Made by a program: the position numbers and the translations under genes. A stretch of 64,000 bases of DNA, from assembly GCF_029168945.1 (NCBI RefSeq), contig NC_083603.1, positions 34,879,396 through 34,943,395 of the forward strand, given 5' to 3'. Numbering within the stretch: the stretch's first letter is position 1; each line of letters begins with the position of its first letter. This DNA is from Cannabis sativa (Eukaryota; Streptophyta; Magnoliopsida; Rosales; Cannabaceae). The notes under the pieces are model-generated. The model was not told where the DNA came from. It saw only the letters and a program-made list of their open reading frames with translations, and made no database searches. This document shows, one piece after another, positions 10,993 through 23,230 of this stretch.

Positions 10993-13545
10993 ATGCAAGC
11001 CCGGATAGAGGAACAAGACTTAGAGATTCAGAGGTTGAGGCAGCAGGGGGCTCCTGCAGTGCCTGTGCCAGTAGTTCCAGTGGCACCCGGCCTTATTGCT
11101 CAGGCCAAAATAGTGGTGGCGGCCAACAGATTGGAACCTTTGTATGAACGGTTCCGGAAGCAAGCACCTCTGGTCTTTTTGGGAGGTCCAGATGTGATGA
11201 AGGCGGAGCAGTGGCTAATGGTGATCACCAAAATCCTGAACTTTATGGGTGTCACCGGGAACGACAGAGTGGTGTGTGCCACTTTCCAGTTTCAAGAAGA
11301 TGCTCTAGTCTGGTGGGACATGGTGTCTCAGATCCATGACGTCACCACCATGACCTGGGAAAGGTTCCAGGAACTCTTCAACGCCAAGTATTATAATGAG
11401 GCGGTCAGAAGCGCCAAGAGGAAAGAGTTCGCTCGCCTGACCCAGCGAGAGAATATGAGCGTGACCGAGTATACTACTCAGTTTGATCGGTTGGCGAGGT
11501 TAGCCTCGGGTATTGTGCCAACCGACTTCAGCAAGAAAGAGAAGTACCTGGACGGGTTAAATGCGAAGATTAAACATGACTTGATGATCACCACTGACGA
11601 CAAGACCACCTATGCTGAGATGGTGGAGAAGACACTACGAGCTGAGGGCGCAGTTGGATGTATGTCGGAGTCAGCTAGTACTCCGGCGAGTGGCGGGGCT
11701 CCTACCCCTCCTGCATCAGGTTTTAGCAGGGGGAGTAGTGGTTCGGCCATGGACCAGAAGAGGAGAGCATCCACTGCATCCGGAGGTTCGAGTCAGAACA
11801 AGAGGTTCCGGGGGAACCAGAATAGATGTAGTCGTCCTAGTGGTGCAGAGACCCGATTCTCCTATCCCGAGTGCCCCAGCTGCAAAAGGCACCATCAGGG
11901 TGAATGCAAGGGTCGGGGATGCTTTCACTGTGGCATGCCCGGACACTTCAAGAGGGATTGTCCCTAGCTCCAATCAGAGGCACCGAGGGCTCCGGCGATA
12001 CCCACTCCAGCTAGGGTGTTCGCCATCACTCAGGCTGATGCAGATGCCAGCCCATCAGTTGTAACAGCTCAGCTTTCTGTTAGTAACTCGCTTTACTCAG
12101 TACTGTTTGATTCTGGGGCTACATATTCTTATGTGGCAGCCAGAGTCTTTAGTAAATTGGATAGACCGTATGATAGATATGAATCAGGGTTTGGAACCCT
12201 ATTACCTGGCGGAGAGTTAGTTATCTCCAAAAGGTGGATTAGGTCTATGCCGATCAGGATAGATGGTAGAGAGTTAAGTGCTGACTTGATAGAGATGAGC
12301 CTAGTAGAGTTCGATATTATTTTAGGAATGGATTTCCTATCTAAATATTCGGCGAGTATTGATTGCAAAAGGAAGATGGTGATCTTCCAACCGGAAAGTG
12401 AAGAACCATTCGTGTTTGTTGGCTTAGTTCGGGGATCTCGGATCCTGGTCATTTCGGCCATGTCAGATAGGGAATTATTACATGGTGGATGCTTAGGGTT
12501 TCTGGCCGTGGTGGTGGACACCACTCAGCCAGATAGCATTCGGCCAGAGGACATCAAGGTGGTTCGGGAATTTTTAGATGTTTTTCCCGAAGAACTTCCA
12601 GGGTTACCACCTCAGCGGGAGATTGACTTCGTGATAGATTTGGCACCAGGGGTGGAACCGGTTTCCAAAGCTCCATATAGGATGGCTTCAGCTGAACTTA
12701 AGGAATTAAAGATTCAACTCCAAGGGTTGCTTGACATAGGGTTTATTCGGCCTAGCGTGTCACCCTGGGGAGCCCCAGTTTTATTCGTCAAGAAGAAAGA
12801 TGGAACTATGAGGATGTGCATCGACTACAGAGAATTGAACAAGCTGACGGTGCAGAATAAATATCCATTACCTAGGATCGATGATTTGTTCGATCAACTT
12901 CAGGGGAAGACGGTCTTTTCTAAGATTGATCTCCGTTCGGGTTATCATCAGTTGAGAATCCGAGAGGAGGACATTCCGAAGACGACTTTCCGCACTAGGT
13001 ATGGACATTATGAATTCCTGGTTATGTCGTTTGGATTAACCAATGCTCCTGCAGCATTCATGGATTTGATGAATAGAGTATTCAAGGATTTCCTCGATAT
13101 CTGTGTGATTATGTTTATCGACGACAACCTCGTGTACTCTCAATCAGAAGAGGAGCATGAATTACATCTTCAGATGGTACTGCAACGGCTTCGGGAACAC
13201 AAGCTTTATGCCAAGTTCAAGAAATGCGAATTTTAGCTATCTCAGGTGTCCTTCCTAGGGCACATTGTGAGCAAAGATGGGATCAAGGTGGATCCCGGGA
13301 AGATCGAATCCGTCAGGGATTGGCCGAGACCGAAGGCAGTGACAGAGATGAGAAGCTTCTTGGGTTTTGCTGGGTACTACCGTAGGTTCGTGGAAGGGTT
13401 CTCTAAAATTTCAATGCCCCTAACCGAACTTACAAAGAAGAATCAGCGGTTTGTCTGGTCAGACAAGTGCGAAGCTAGTTTTCAGGAGCTGAAGCAGAGA
13501 TTGATTACCGCTCCAGTGCTAGATTTGCCTTCGGACAACGAGAAG
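10993..13545 (+). pseudogene. gypsy gag-pol, first part (gag, protease, reverse transcriptase), broken
   Basis: A single frame with premature stops. Gag (from 10993) has the retrotransposon capsid region (LVWWDMV...[11 protein letters not shown]) and an intact CCHC knuckle [14 protein letters not shown] near residues 310-323. It stops at TAG 11965-11967. In the same frame follow an aspartic protease ([11 protein letters not shown], coded near 12108) and reverse transcriptase ([29 protein letters not shown], where the intact relative has Ile instead of Asn after IDD). A second stop, TAG, is at 13234-13236. The frame then runs through the RT thumb/connection region until the copia insertion at 13546. 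The protein relates closely to the minus-strand polyprotein at 44700-49067. The stops look like C-to-T/G-to-A transitions, common in methylated plant repeats. Confidence 0.93.
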
Positions 13546-14295
13546 TGTTGGGTTTTATGCCCTAAATAAAACTCTGTTTCAATGTAATCAAGATTATTCA
13601 ATATCAATAAAGTAAAATAAGTATTTTTTCATTCATTTGTGTATGTTTTGGTTCACTTAATCAATTGCTTGTCTATTTGATTTATAAATTCATCCAAACC
13701 CCTTTTCACATACTTGATCATGTTTATTGTGTTGTCAACACAGTGGAAAGTAAACATGACTATGTGAATAAATTATTCCTAGATTTATCAGAACACTGGG
13801 TTTTACTGATATGACAATCTACAACAGAGTTTACTTGCATTTGGAGAAATGTTATGTTCTTTCCAGAACATAGGTTAAAGTAAAGCTTAGGTTGGATGCA
13901 TGGAGTATGCATTGGAATGGACCGATATTGAACTTTGAATTAGATTTTTGAAACTTACTGTAAATATCTGTTCAATTCAATATCATAAGTTGATCCTAGA
14001 TCACATGATCGAAATCCTGATATGGTTAGGCTCAATTTCGAGAGTATTATTCGTGTTCTTTGTTTTGTTAGTTAAGCCTAATTTTTAGTCAGGGCAATAC
14101 ATACATTTTGGGAACACGGTAGTGCAATTGAGTGGGAGCGCTATCATAAACATGGAATCTATAGCTTCTATCTGGCGAATAGTAAGCAAGGGATGATCTC
14201 CTTCGAGCTTGACCAAACGAACATAAATGGTGGAGTACTCATTTCACATAAGCTGAAATATCATTTATACGGGGTCAAGTGTTTTAAGGAATAAA
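13546..14295 (+). repeat. Copia A 5' LTR, first piece
   Basis: Starts tgttgggttttatgcc and matches 37552 onward. It is cut at ataaa (14291-14295), the target duplication of the inserted gag-only element. It continues at 23231. Confidence 0.92.
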
Positions 14296-16243
14296 TGTTG
14301 GTATTATATTTATCCAGGATCTTAGATCTATTTGCAAGTATGTTGATTTAACAACCTAATATTGAACTTCTAAAACGATGAACTAAACACATAAAAGTTA
14401 AGAATAACTTACAGTGATTGCAGCGGAATTTATGTCTCCTTCCACTCAGATCTCTAACCCTTGATTCCTGTCTGTAGCAGAGTATAATCAAGATCTGAGC
14501 CCGAAAGTTCTTCAGTTGGATGTGATCCTTCACAGTCTTCCAAACTATGATGAGATACTGAATGATGTGAGTGGGCACTTCTCTCTCACTAAGGAATTTC
14601 GAAATCTCTCTTTGTTTTTCTCTCTTAATTTCGTGTGATATACTTTGCAAAGCAAAGTTTTCTCAAGCAAAAACATTCATACAAAGAGAGGAGAGGGGCT
14701 GCTATAAATAGGAAAAGGGAAGATCACAACTTTCCAAATAAACAGTTTCCTCTTTTACTGTGTAATTGAATAACTGCCTTATTTAGTGTGATTCACCACT
14801 TTCCTATTTAGGCTAGGCTTTGACTAGCAATTAAATGACATATTAAATTGAAAATAATAATTGGAAAAAAGGCATTGATGTGGCCGGCCATGGTGTGAAT
14901 GGGCCTCACATGATTTTTGCAGTTTCCTCAATTTTATTTCTATTTCTCCAAAAATGCCATTTTTCCAATTCTAATCATTTAAATAACAAAACCAATTATT
15001 TAATAACTAAAATAGATTATTAAATAACATTGCCATTTAAAATTAGTTATTAATTCAGACATGCAAAGTCTCATAATTAATAATTAAACCTAGAAACCCT
15101 CTTATTTACAATTTCATCCCTAAACTGTGAGAATTCACAAATTAGACATAGTCTAACTTTTAGAATTATAATTGATTAATCATAAATCAATTATAGAGTT
15201 CTACAAACAGTATAATCTCAACTAGAATGGGGACCATGGATCTATATTCTGAGCTTCCAATAAGTTGAACCGATTTACCAAGTAAATCCCTAACTTATTA
15301 ATTCCTCGTTGAATCCACTCTTAGAACTTGGAATTGCACTCTCAGACTAATATAGAGCATATCATATGTTTCACGATATCAATATGCTATCTCATTTAAC
15401 CATTGTTATAATCTTAATGTGATTTAGAGATCCTCTATATAGATGATTTACATCGAGACGGGACCAATTTACCGTTTACACCCCTCAATGTATTTTGCCC
15501 ATTTGAACACTTAGTTACCTGTAAATGATGTTTTAGTGATCTAATATATAGTCACTGAAACAATAGCTCATCCATTTACTTGTATTTAACTAAGCTCAAA
15601 AGGAATTATCACTTTACTTCTATACACCAGTAGAAGCTATAGATTTCCATATTTATGTTTAGCACTCCCTATTCAGTTATGCTATCATGTTCCCAAAATA
15701 TATGTATTATCCTGACTCAAAGCAGGCTTTAACTAATAAATCAAAGAACAAGAATAGCACTCCTGAGATTGAGCCTAAGCATATCAGGATTTAGATTCTC
15801 TTAATCTAAGATCAACTTCTGACATTGACTTGGAAAGATACAACGGTAAGTTTACAATATCTTTAACCAAGTTCAATATCGGTCCAGTCCAATGCATACT
15901 CCATGCATTCGAAACCAGTATACTTTACCAATGTTCTGGAAAAAACATAACACTTACTCCAAGTGTAAGTATACTTCATCGCTGATTATCACATCAGTGT
16001 AAATCCAAAACACTAATGAACAGGGACCAAATCTTTTGAATCATATAATCACAATCACATTCCACTGTATTGACGATACTGTAATTGTGAATAACTATAT
16101 GTTCTGGATTTAACTGATTTTGTGCATATATCAAGTATATGTATTAAACCATAAACATGTAACATACATGTAAACATACTTCACTTCTAAATTGATAACT
16201 AATCAGATTGTAATGAGTTTTATTTAGGGTATAAAACCCAACA
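14296..16243 (-). repeat. 3' LTR of the gag-only copia
   Basis: On the plus strand it begins tgttggtattatatttatcc and ends ataaaacccaaca; aactcccacttgcac (polypurine tract, other strand) follows. The frame at 14348-14650 is LTR sequence, repeated at 21330-21632, and not a gene. Confidence 0.92.
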
Positions 16244-18020
16244 AACTCCCACTTGCACTAACATAAAACAAGTAGTGCATTACAATCAATCTTTTGTCTT
16301 GATCCTCCGATCAAGTGTAGTATCTTTGAATTCACCCATATATCTGGAATCAGGTTCATGAGACACATGAAACCTTCCCTTACTTATGCTTTACTCGTCA
16401 AGGGATACTGAAATCCTTACTGCCCATTAAGTACATCTGAACAACCAGAAGACATATCTCTCAAATTTTAAAATTTGGAATTGAGATAATGCAGTGTAGA
16501 ATTTTCTTCAGTAAAATAACTTTCTGGTAATTTTAATTTACAAAGTTATATCTTCTCTGATGAAGCTTGAATAATTATAGATGGGTTATAACACTCTTCT
16601 ATAATGATTCCTCCACCCCCAGAGTAACCACCATCTCACAATGAGTCGGTGTGCATATCAGGATCACTAATGAATAGTTCCTTAATAACATATACGTCAC
16701 TTTTGTAAATCTTTCTTGATTGTCCCCTAATGTTCCCCATTTGATTACATCTCAGATGGCTCCCACTCAATAGCAGATGTCTGGTTAGAAACTTTTAACC
16801 TTTTACTATTGTTTCTAGGAACATCTCGTTGTGACTTATTATCTTAAGCCGAAATTGTAAGTTTCTTTAAGATTAGTTCAACAACATAGCAGTCTAGTAT
16901 TTGAAGTGAAAAATACTTGCTAGAGATTTAAGCAATCAAATCAAGATACCATAAAATGTTATGAGAAATAGACATCTTGAATCAGTCTTTCGAATAGACT
17001 ATGCAAGAATTCTTCTATCTTACTCTCATAATTCTGATAAGTTATTTCTATCCATGTGAATGGTTAGACTTGTTTTTACCAGAGGTGTTCTTAAGTTCCT
17101 ATCACAATTATCAACCAAACAAAGATGGGTAAAGAATTTTAATATTCTCCCACTCAGCCAAGGTAATGTGAAACATTATCAAAGAACTTTAATTGTATCA
17201 ATAACTATTACAACAGTAAATCTAAACTGGAACATATAATCAAGATCAAGGATTTATTCTGATAATAGCTAATTTATTATATTATTTCCATGTTTAAAAA
17301 TATGTGCCACAAAGGGTACTGTAGAATAAAGTCCACCCCTAAGTTTATAGAGATTATGGTCCACCCCTAAAGGTTGTAAATCTCTAAGTGTGATAGAGAG
17401 TCTGTGGAGTTGAATATAATCCAGAGTTCATTAGATATAAAAAATCGTTTGAACTGCATATTATTCTTAACTTTTCTCCACCCCTATCAGATCAAAAGAT
17501 CTTTTTATTAAACAAATTCTCAAATAATTGTTTTTGAAACCAACAATTATTCATAAACATAGAAATAACTTCAAGTGTTTATGTAGTAATAACTCTGTAA
17601 AGAGTTTAAATACTTTTTGAATTTGCATCAATAATAAAAACACATACACATTCAAACATAATAAATATAATAATCGGTAATAGATAAAATAAAGAGCTGA
17701 AGCTCAACTCCTAAATTGCAATATAATTGAAAAAGATATTTTATTATAAACCAAAAATTGTTTGCAATATTTATGAGAACCAAACAGGGAATTAAGATCC
17801 CAAAACTTGAAATCCAAATTGTTTGAAAAACTAAACAATTAATTCAAATGAAAGAGCTTCTTCTTTATTATAGACAATCTCCATCCACCATCCAGCTTTC
17901 TAATCCAACTCGTTAAGATAGCACCCGAGTTTAAGAGGCTTTAGCTATAAGAAGAATAATAAACAAGGTTAGTAGTCCAGAATTATTAATCCAAAAGGAT
18001 AATAATTCACTAAAAACACA
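16244..18020 (-). other. Non-coding 3' region of the gag-only copia
   Basis: The space where pol would stand has no open frame. The true polypurine tract borders 16244. Purine-rich motifs of the type ggggtggag or gagtgggag (read on the minus strand) recur near 16612, 16759, 17149, 17331, 17361 and 17478. The rest is AT-rich. Confidence 0.7.
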
Positions 18021-18893
18021 TCAGTTTATAAAGAAAATACCTTGTTTCTTTGCGAGATACTTAGGACATTGGGATTTCCAATGGCCTTTCTCATTGCAGT
18101 AGAAACATTTTCCTTTTTGTGTATTGCCAGAAGCTCCAGCATTTTTGTTTCTAGCTGCATTCGCAGCTTGAGCTCGCTTCTTGGCATTTTTCCACTTCTT
18201 CTTATGATGGGATTTGGAAGTAGAAGCAACAAGTGCCTCAGGATTACTTGTCTTATTACCATTTCCAGAATTCTGAGGTTTATTCCCTCTTTTCTTGGGA
18301 CCTCCAATCAAATTTTCATATGTCTGAAGGTCATTGACTAAAGTATGAAAGTCCTGTTCCTTCTTATTCATGACATAATTTGATGTGTAGGGCAGAAAAT
18401 TTGGAGTCAGGCTATTCAAGATGAGACTCACTTGAGTAGTCTGATCCATTTCAGCACCATGATTCTGGGCTTCTTGGAAATAACTAGCCATCTGGAGAAG
18501 GTGATCACGCACATTCTGATGGGGTTCCATCCGTGCGTTGATGAATTTCTTAGTCGCGTCGAAACGAGACTGAATAGATGCCATACCGAATAGCTCAGTT
18601 AACTGCATCATGATTTATGCAGCCGTGACAGTGTTTGCAAACCTTGTTTTCAAGGTGTCAACCATACTGGAAAGCATGAAGTAACGAGCTTTATTGTTAG
18701 CATTATGCCAACGCTCGAACTTCTCTTTTACAGCTTTGGTTGCATTGTCACTTGGCTGCTCAGGGGACGGCTCAGTCAACACAAACGAGGCACTTTCACC
18801 TATGAGAGCAATATGAATGTTCTCTCTCCACTTTGGGAAGTTAGACCCATTTAGCTTATTTTCAGTTAAGAGTGACAACATGGGATTTGACAT
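18021..18893 (-). pseudogene. copia Gag polyprotein with one nonsense codon
   Basis: The frame begins with ATG at 18893 (MSNPMLSLLTENKLNGSNFP), typical for plant copia Gag, and has the UBN2-type capsid region (FPKWRENIHIAL, then MMQLTELFGMASIQSRF). It ends with a CCHC knuckle CFYCNEKGHWKSQC and a basic linker. A single TAA at 18615-18617 splits it after residue 92; the frame resumes immediately and runs to 18021, about 290 residues in all. No protease follows the knuckle, so Gag alone was the product. Gag binds and packages element RNA into cytoplasmic particles. The frame at 18026-18307 and the plus-strand frame at 18042-18341 are shadows. Confidence 0.9.
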
Positions 18894-21277
18894 TTCAATT
18901 CAGGATACTACAAGATAATACATAGATATCAGTTATGGTTTATCACAAAATCTCATTTAGAAATTATCAGCATACAGCAAGTAGGAATGACTAGAGAAAA
19001 TACAAAAAAAAAAATTCAATCCTAAATAATTTCCAAGGTTTTCAACAAACTGATATTAGTGTCCCGTTTAGGCGAGAGTCAAAGCTATCATTCATTGAAT
19101 AGAGTTGTCAGCTCATCTAGAATAGCAAACCTTCTAGCAACCTTTTATTCGATCGAAAAGAGAATCTGACGTTGTCCCGTTTAGGCGAGAGTCAAGGTCA
19201 TTCTTATTTCATGAGCTTCTACCATTGTTTCATATGTTTGTAAGTCTTATACAGTACCCACCATTAGGGTGGTTAATACTAATATAAAACACTTACAAAC
19301 ATACTTATCTTTCGAGATTAAACGGTGCTAACTTGCTAATGAACGTTCCTCCATTAGGGAGGATTACTCACTAAAACAATAGCTATGTAAAACACACAAT
19401 GGAGATCGAATATCTCAAAATAATAAAGCTCATTGTTTAAATTGTATTTTCTTCTATTATTTATTTATTTTAAATCTATATCTATTTATTAAATTTTAAA
19501 TTTAGAATAGAATCTAAATAAAATTTAATTTAATATTTGTAAAATTAAACTTAGATGGTTAAGAAAATAAAATGAATTATTTCCATCTTAGTGTTAATTT
19601 TCCAACAAATATTAAGAAAATTACTTAATATTTAATTCTTTATTTAATTAAATACAAGAAAAATACAAATAGTTTATCTAGAAATGAAATTCATTAAACT
19701 ATGTTTTTTCTTAAATTAATTTCGAAGAAATTAATTATGTTGCTATTCAATTTTTATTAGGTCAAACTAATATAATTAACCTAGCACAGTTATTCAAATC
19801 AGGCAAATGGGCCTTCACAATTGGGGTTGTTCATGTGAGGGGGAGCTGGGTCCAGTATGTCGCACCCACTTCTAAGGCTCCCAACTCTCACACAAGGCCC
19901 AAAAGAGAGGAATTTAACCTTAAAATGAACAACTGTTATTAATTGAATAGGCCCATTAACTAAATGAGCCTAAATAAAATCTATCAGGTTATGACATTTT
20001 ATTTAGCAACAACAACCTATATGTATCTATAATAGAAATTAAACATATAGGCTCACACAGGCACACAGATTTGGATGGATCCTATCATGTTACTAGGTCA
20101 TACACAGATGAAAGAAGTTTGTAAAAATTACCTGTTACAAATTATCAACTTGATCTATCATCAATTAAACCATGGGTTAAAATCAGATCATTTGATCTGT
20201 CAACAAGTTAACCCTGACAATTTAGATCAAGTAATAATAGGTTTTAGGAAAACTTACAAACAATCTCAAACACATACTCCTGCAACAAGGTTAGATCTGG
20301 ATAGTTGGATGTAGGATTTATTTAATTTTAAATCTATATTTCGAAAAATAATATTAAAATTAAACCTACCATTTTGAAAAATTAGGTTTTGGGTAACCTA
20401 AATGTCATTTCAAAATAAATTGCTAACTTTCCTTTTAAATTTCATGTTATTTAATAAATTAAATAATAAAATAGAAAATGGTAAATACATACCCTTTTCT
20501 TATTTTACAACTTAATTTAATTGAAAAAATAACAAAATTTAAAAGTTAAGAAAAATACCTTATTTCCTCTTTTAAAATTATCATGATTATTTTTCTCTTA
20601 TTTTAATTAAGGTCAAGTTACCAAAAAAAAATATCTGACCTTAAAAAAAATAAAATAATCAAATTTTAAAAGGAAATAAGAAAAGAGGTAAGCAAAACTT
20701 GATTTTTCCCATTTTCAAAATCAAATTGCACTAATATCTAAAATTAATTTTAAAAATTAAAATTAATTTATTTCTCATAATTAGATTTGAAATTTGAAAA
20801 ACAAAAATCAACATACAAAACTACACAAAAAATCAGAATTTAATTCCATGAAATAGCATGAAAAATCGAAGAAAACGAAGAAAATAGCAGGTGGTACGGA
20901 CATCATGCAAAGCATGCTGTCCGCGCGCGTGGGAGAGGAGCCACAGCCCAGAAATCTGGGCGCAAGCACCCCTGCGCATGATTTCCGCGCGCGTAGGGAA
21001 GGTGCTCACCTCCTACGTTTTTCCCGATTTTCAAAAATTCATAACTAATTCAAATTAAATCGAAATCGAGTTCTGTAAAAAAGTAAATTGCTTAGAATTT
21101 TCCAAACTATCCAATAAAAATAATTCCAGATACAGAAAATCAATTATTTTATCCAGAATTCACAAACATCAATCAAACATCAATATGACACAACATGAAA
21201 CCATCCAAATCACAAGCAAATCGTTTTAAGTCCAAATTTCTTGCAAGCAAATCAGTTACCATGGCTCTGGTGCCAGT
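18894..21277 (-). other. Leader of the gag-only copia
   Basis: Non-coding, between primer site and gag. It shares blocks with the leaders of copia A and the 58096 element: twin cgcgcgcgga words in a GC-rich island (20890-21017), the segment near 19800-19890, two stem-loops and a duplicated 20-nt motif (19061-19363). The primer site next to 21278 reads tggcaccagagcc on the minus strand, with two changes from tggtatcagagcc. The frame 20075-20314 is part of this leader. Confidence 0.8.
19061..19363 (-). repeat. Leader module: two stem-loops and duplicated 20-nt motif (gag-only copia)
   Basis: On the plus strand the stem-loops read tcctccattagggagga (19347-19363) and ccaccattagggtgg (19258-19272). 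The motif gtcccgtttaggcgagagtc is at 19061-19080 and 19174-19193. The same order occurs in copia A and in the 58096 element. Confidence 0.85.
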
Positions 21278-23225
21278 TGTTGGTATTATATTTATCCAGG
21301 ATCTTAGATCTATTTGCAAGTATGTTGATTTAACAACCTAATATTGAACTTCTAAAACGATGAACTAAACACATAAAAGTTAAGAATAACTTACAGTGAT
21401 TGCAGCGGAATTTATGTCTCCTTCCACTTAGATCTCTAACCCTTGATTCCTGTCTGTAGCAGAGTATAATCAAGATCTGAGCCCGAAAGTTCTTCAGTTG
21501 GATGTGATCCTTCACAGTCTTCCAAACTATGATGAGATACTGAATGATGTGAGTGGGCACTTCTCTCTCACTAGGGAATTTCGAAATCTCTCTTTGTTTT
21601 TCTCTCTTAATTTCGTGTGATATACTTTGCAAAGCAAAGTTTTCTCAAGCAAAAACATTCATACAAAGAGAGGAGAGGGGCTGCTATAAATAGGAAAAGG
21701 GAAGATCACAACTTTCCAAATAAACAGTTTCCTCTTTTACTGTGTAATTGAATAACTGCCTTATTTAGTGTGATTCATCACTTTCCTATTTAGGCTAGGC
21801 TTTGATTAGCAATTAAATGACATATTAAATTGAAAATAATAATTGGGAAAAAGGCATTGATGTGGCCGGCCATGGTGTGAATGGGCCTCACATGATTTTT
21901 GCAGTTTCCTCAATTTTATTTCTATTTCTCCAAAAATACAATTTTTCCAATTCTAATCATTTAAATGCCAAAACCAATTATTTAATAACTAAAATAGATT
22001 ATTAAATAATATTGCCATTTAAAATTAATTATTAATTCAGACATGCAAAGTCTCATAATTAATAATTAAACCTAGAAACCCTCTTATTTACAATTTCATC
22101 TCTAAACTGTGAGAATTCACAAATTAGACATAGTCTAACTTTTAGAATTATAATTGATTAATCATAAATCAATTATAGAGTTCTACAAACAGTATAATCT
22201 CAACTAGAATGGGGACCATGGATCTATATTCTGAGCTTCCAATAAGTTGAACCGATTTACCAAGTAAATCCCTAACTTATTAATTCCTCGTTGAATCCAC
22301 TCTTAGAACTTGGAATTGCACTCTCAGACTTATATAGAGCATATCATATGTTTCACGATATCAATATGCTATCTCATTTAACCATTGTTATAATCTAAAT
22401 GTGATTTAGATATCCTCTATATAGATGATTTACATCGAGACGGGACCAATTTACCGTTTACACCCCTCAATGTATTTTGCCCATTTGAACACTTAGTTAC
22501 CTGTAAATGATGTTTTAGTTATCTAATATATAGTCACTGAAACAAGAGCTCATCCATTTACTTCTATTTAACTAAGCTCAAAAGGAATCATCACTTTACT
22601 TCTATACACCAGTAGAAGCTATAGATTTCCATATTTATGTTTAGCACTCCCTATTCAGTTATGCTATCATGTTCCCAAAATATATGTATTATCCTAACTC
22701 AAAGCAGGCTTTAACTAATAAATCAAAGAACAAGAATAACACTCCTAAGATTGAGCCTAAGCATATCAGGATTTAGATTCTCTTAATCTAAGATCAACTT
22801 CTGACATTTACTTGGAAAGATACAACGGTAAGTTTACAATATCTTTAACCAAGTTCAATATCGGTCCAGTCCAATGCATACTCCATGCATTCGAAACCAG
22901 TATACTTTACCAATGTTCTGGAAAAAACATAACACTTACTCCAAGTGTAAGTATACTTCATCGCTGATTATCACATCAGTGTAAATCGAAAACACTGATG
23001 AACAGGGACCAAATCTTTTGAATCATATAATCACAATCTCATTCCACTGTATTGACAATACTGTAATTGTGAATAACTATATGTTCTGGATTTAACTGAT
23101 TTTGTGCATATATCAAGTATATGTATTAAACCATAAACATGTAACATACATGTAAACATACTTCACTTCTAAATTGATAACTAATCAGATTGTAATGAGT
23201 TTTATTTAGGGCATAAAACCCAACA
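21278..23225 (-). repeat. 5' LTR of the gag-only copia
   Basis: Near-identical to 14296-16243. A TATA-like ctatttatag (minus strand) is at 21684-21693. The polypurine tract is absent on this side and the primer site is present, which fixes the orientation. Confidence 0.92.
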
Positions 23226-23230
23226 ATAAA

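Larger units (their letters stand above)
14296..23225 (-). mobile_element. Gag-only copia retrotransposon (TR-GAG type), complete
   Basis: TSD ataaa at 14291-14295 and 23226-23230; two LTRs of equal length (1,948 bp) with few differences by eye. On the minus strand: 5' LTR 23225-21278, a variant primer site, a 2.4-kb non-coding leader, gag (18893-18021), about 1.8 kb without coding sequence, polypurine tract next to 16244, 3' LTR 16243-14296. No protease, integrase, RT or RNase H is found. It is therefore non-autonomous and must have been mobilised by an autonomous copia. Confidence 0.92.

Noticed and set aside
11612..12064. 150-residue frame overlapping the gag end
   Set aside because: Out-of-frame shadow of the gag/protease region. 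The matching frame in gypsy B (47798-48448, minus) shows the same effect of GC-rich codons.
14348..14650. 100-residue frame, also at 21330-21632
   Set aside because: The two copies are the two LTRs of one element; the frame is not conserved in the related solo LTR at 6393-8282.
16244..18020. A degraded copia pol in the gag-only element
   Set aside because: I found no protease, integrase, RT or RNase H motif on the minus strand, even allowing for shifts.
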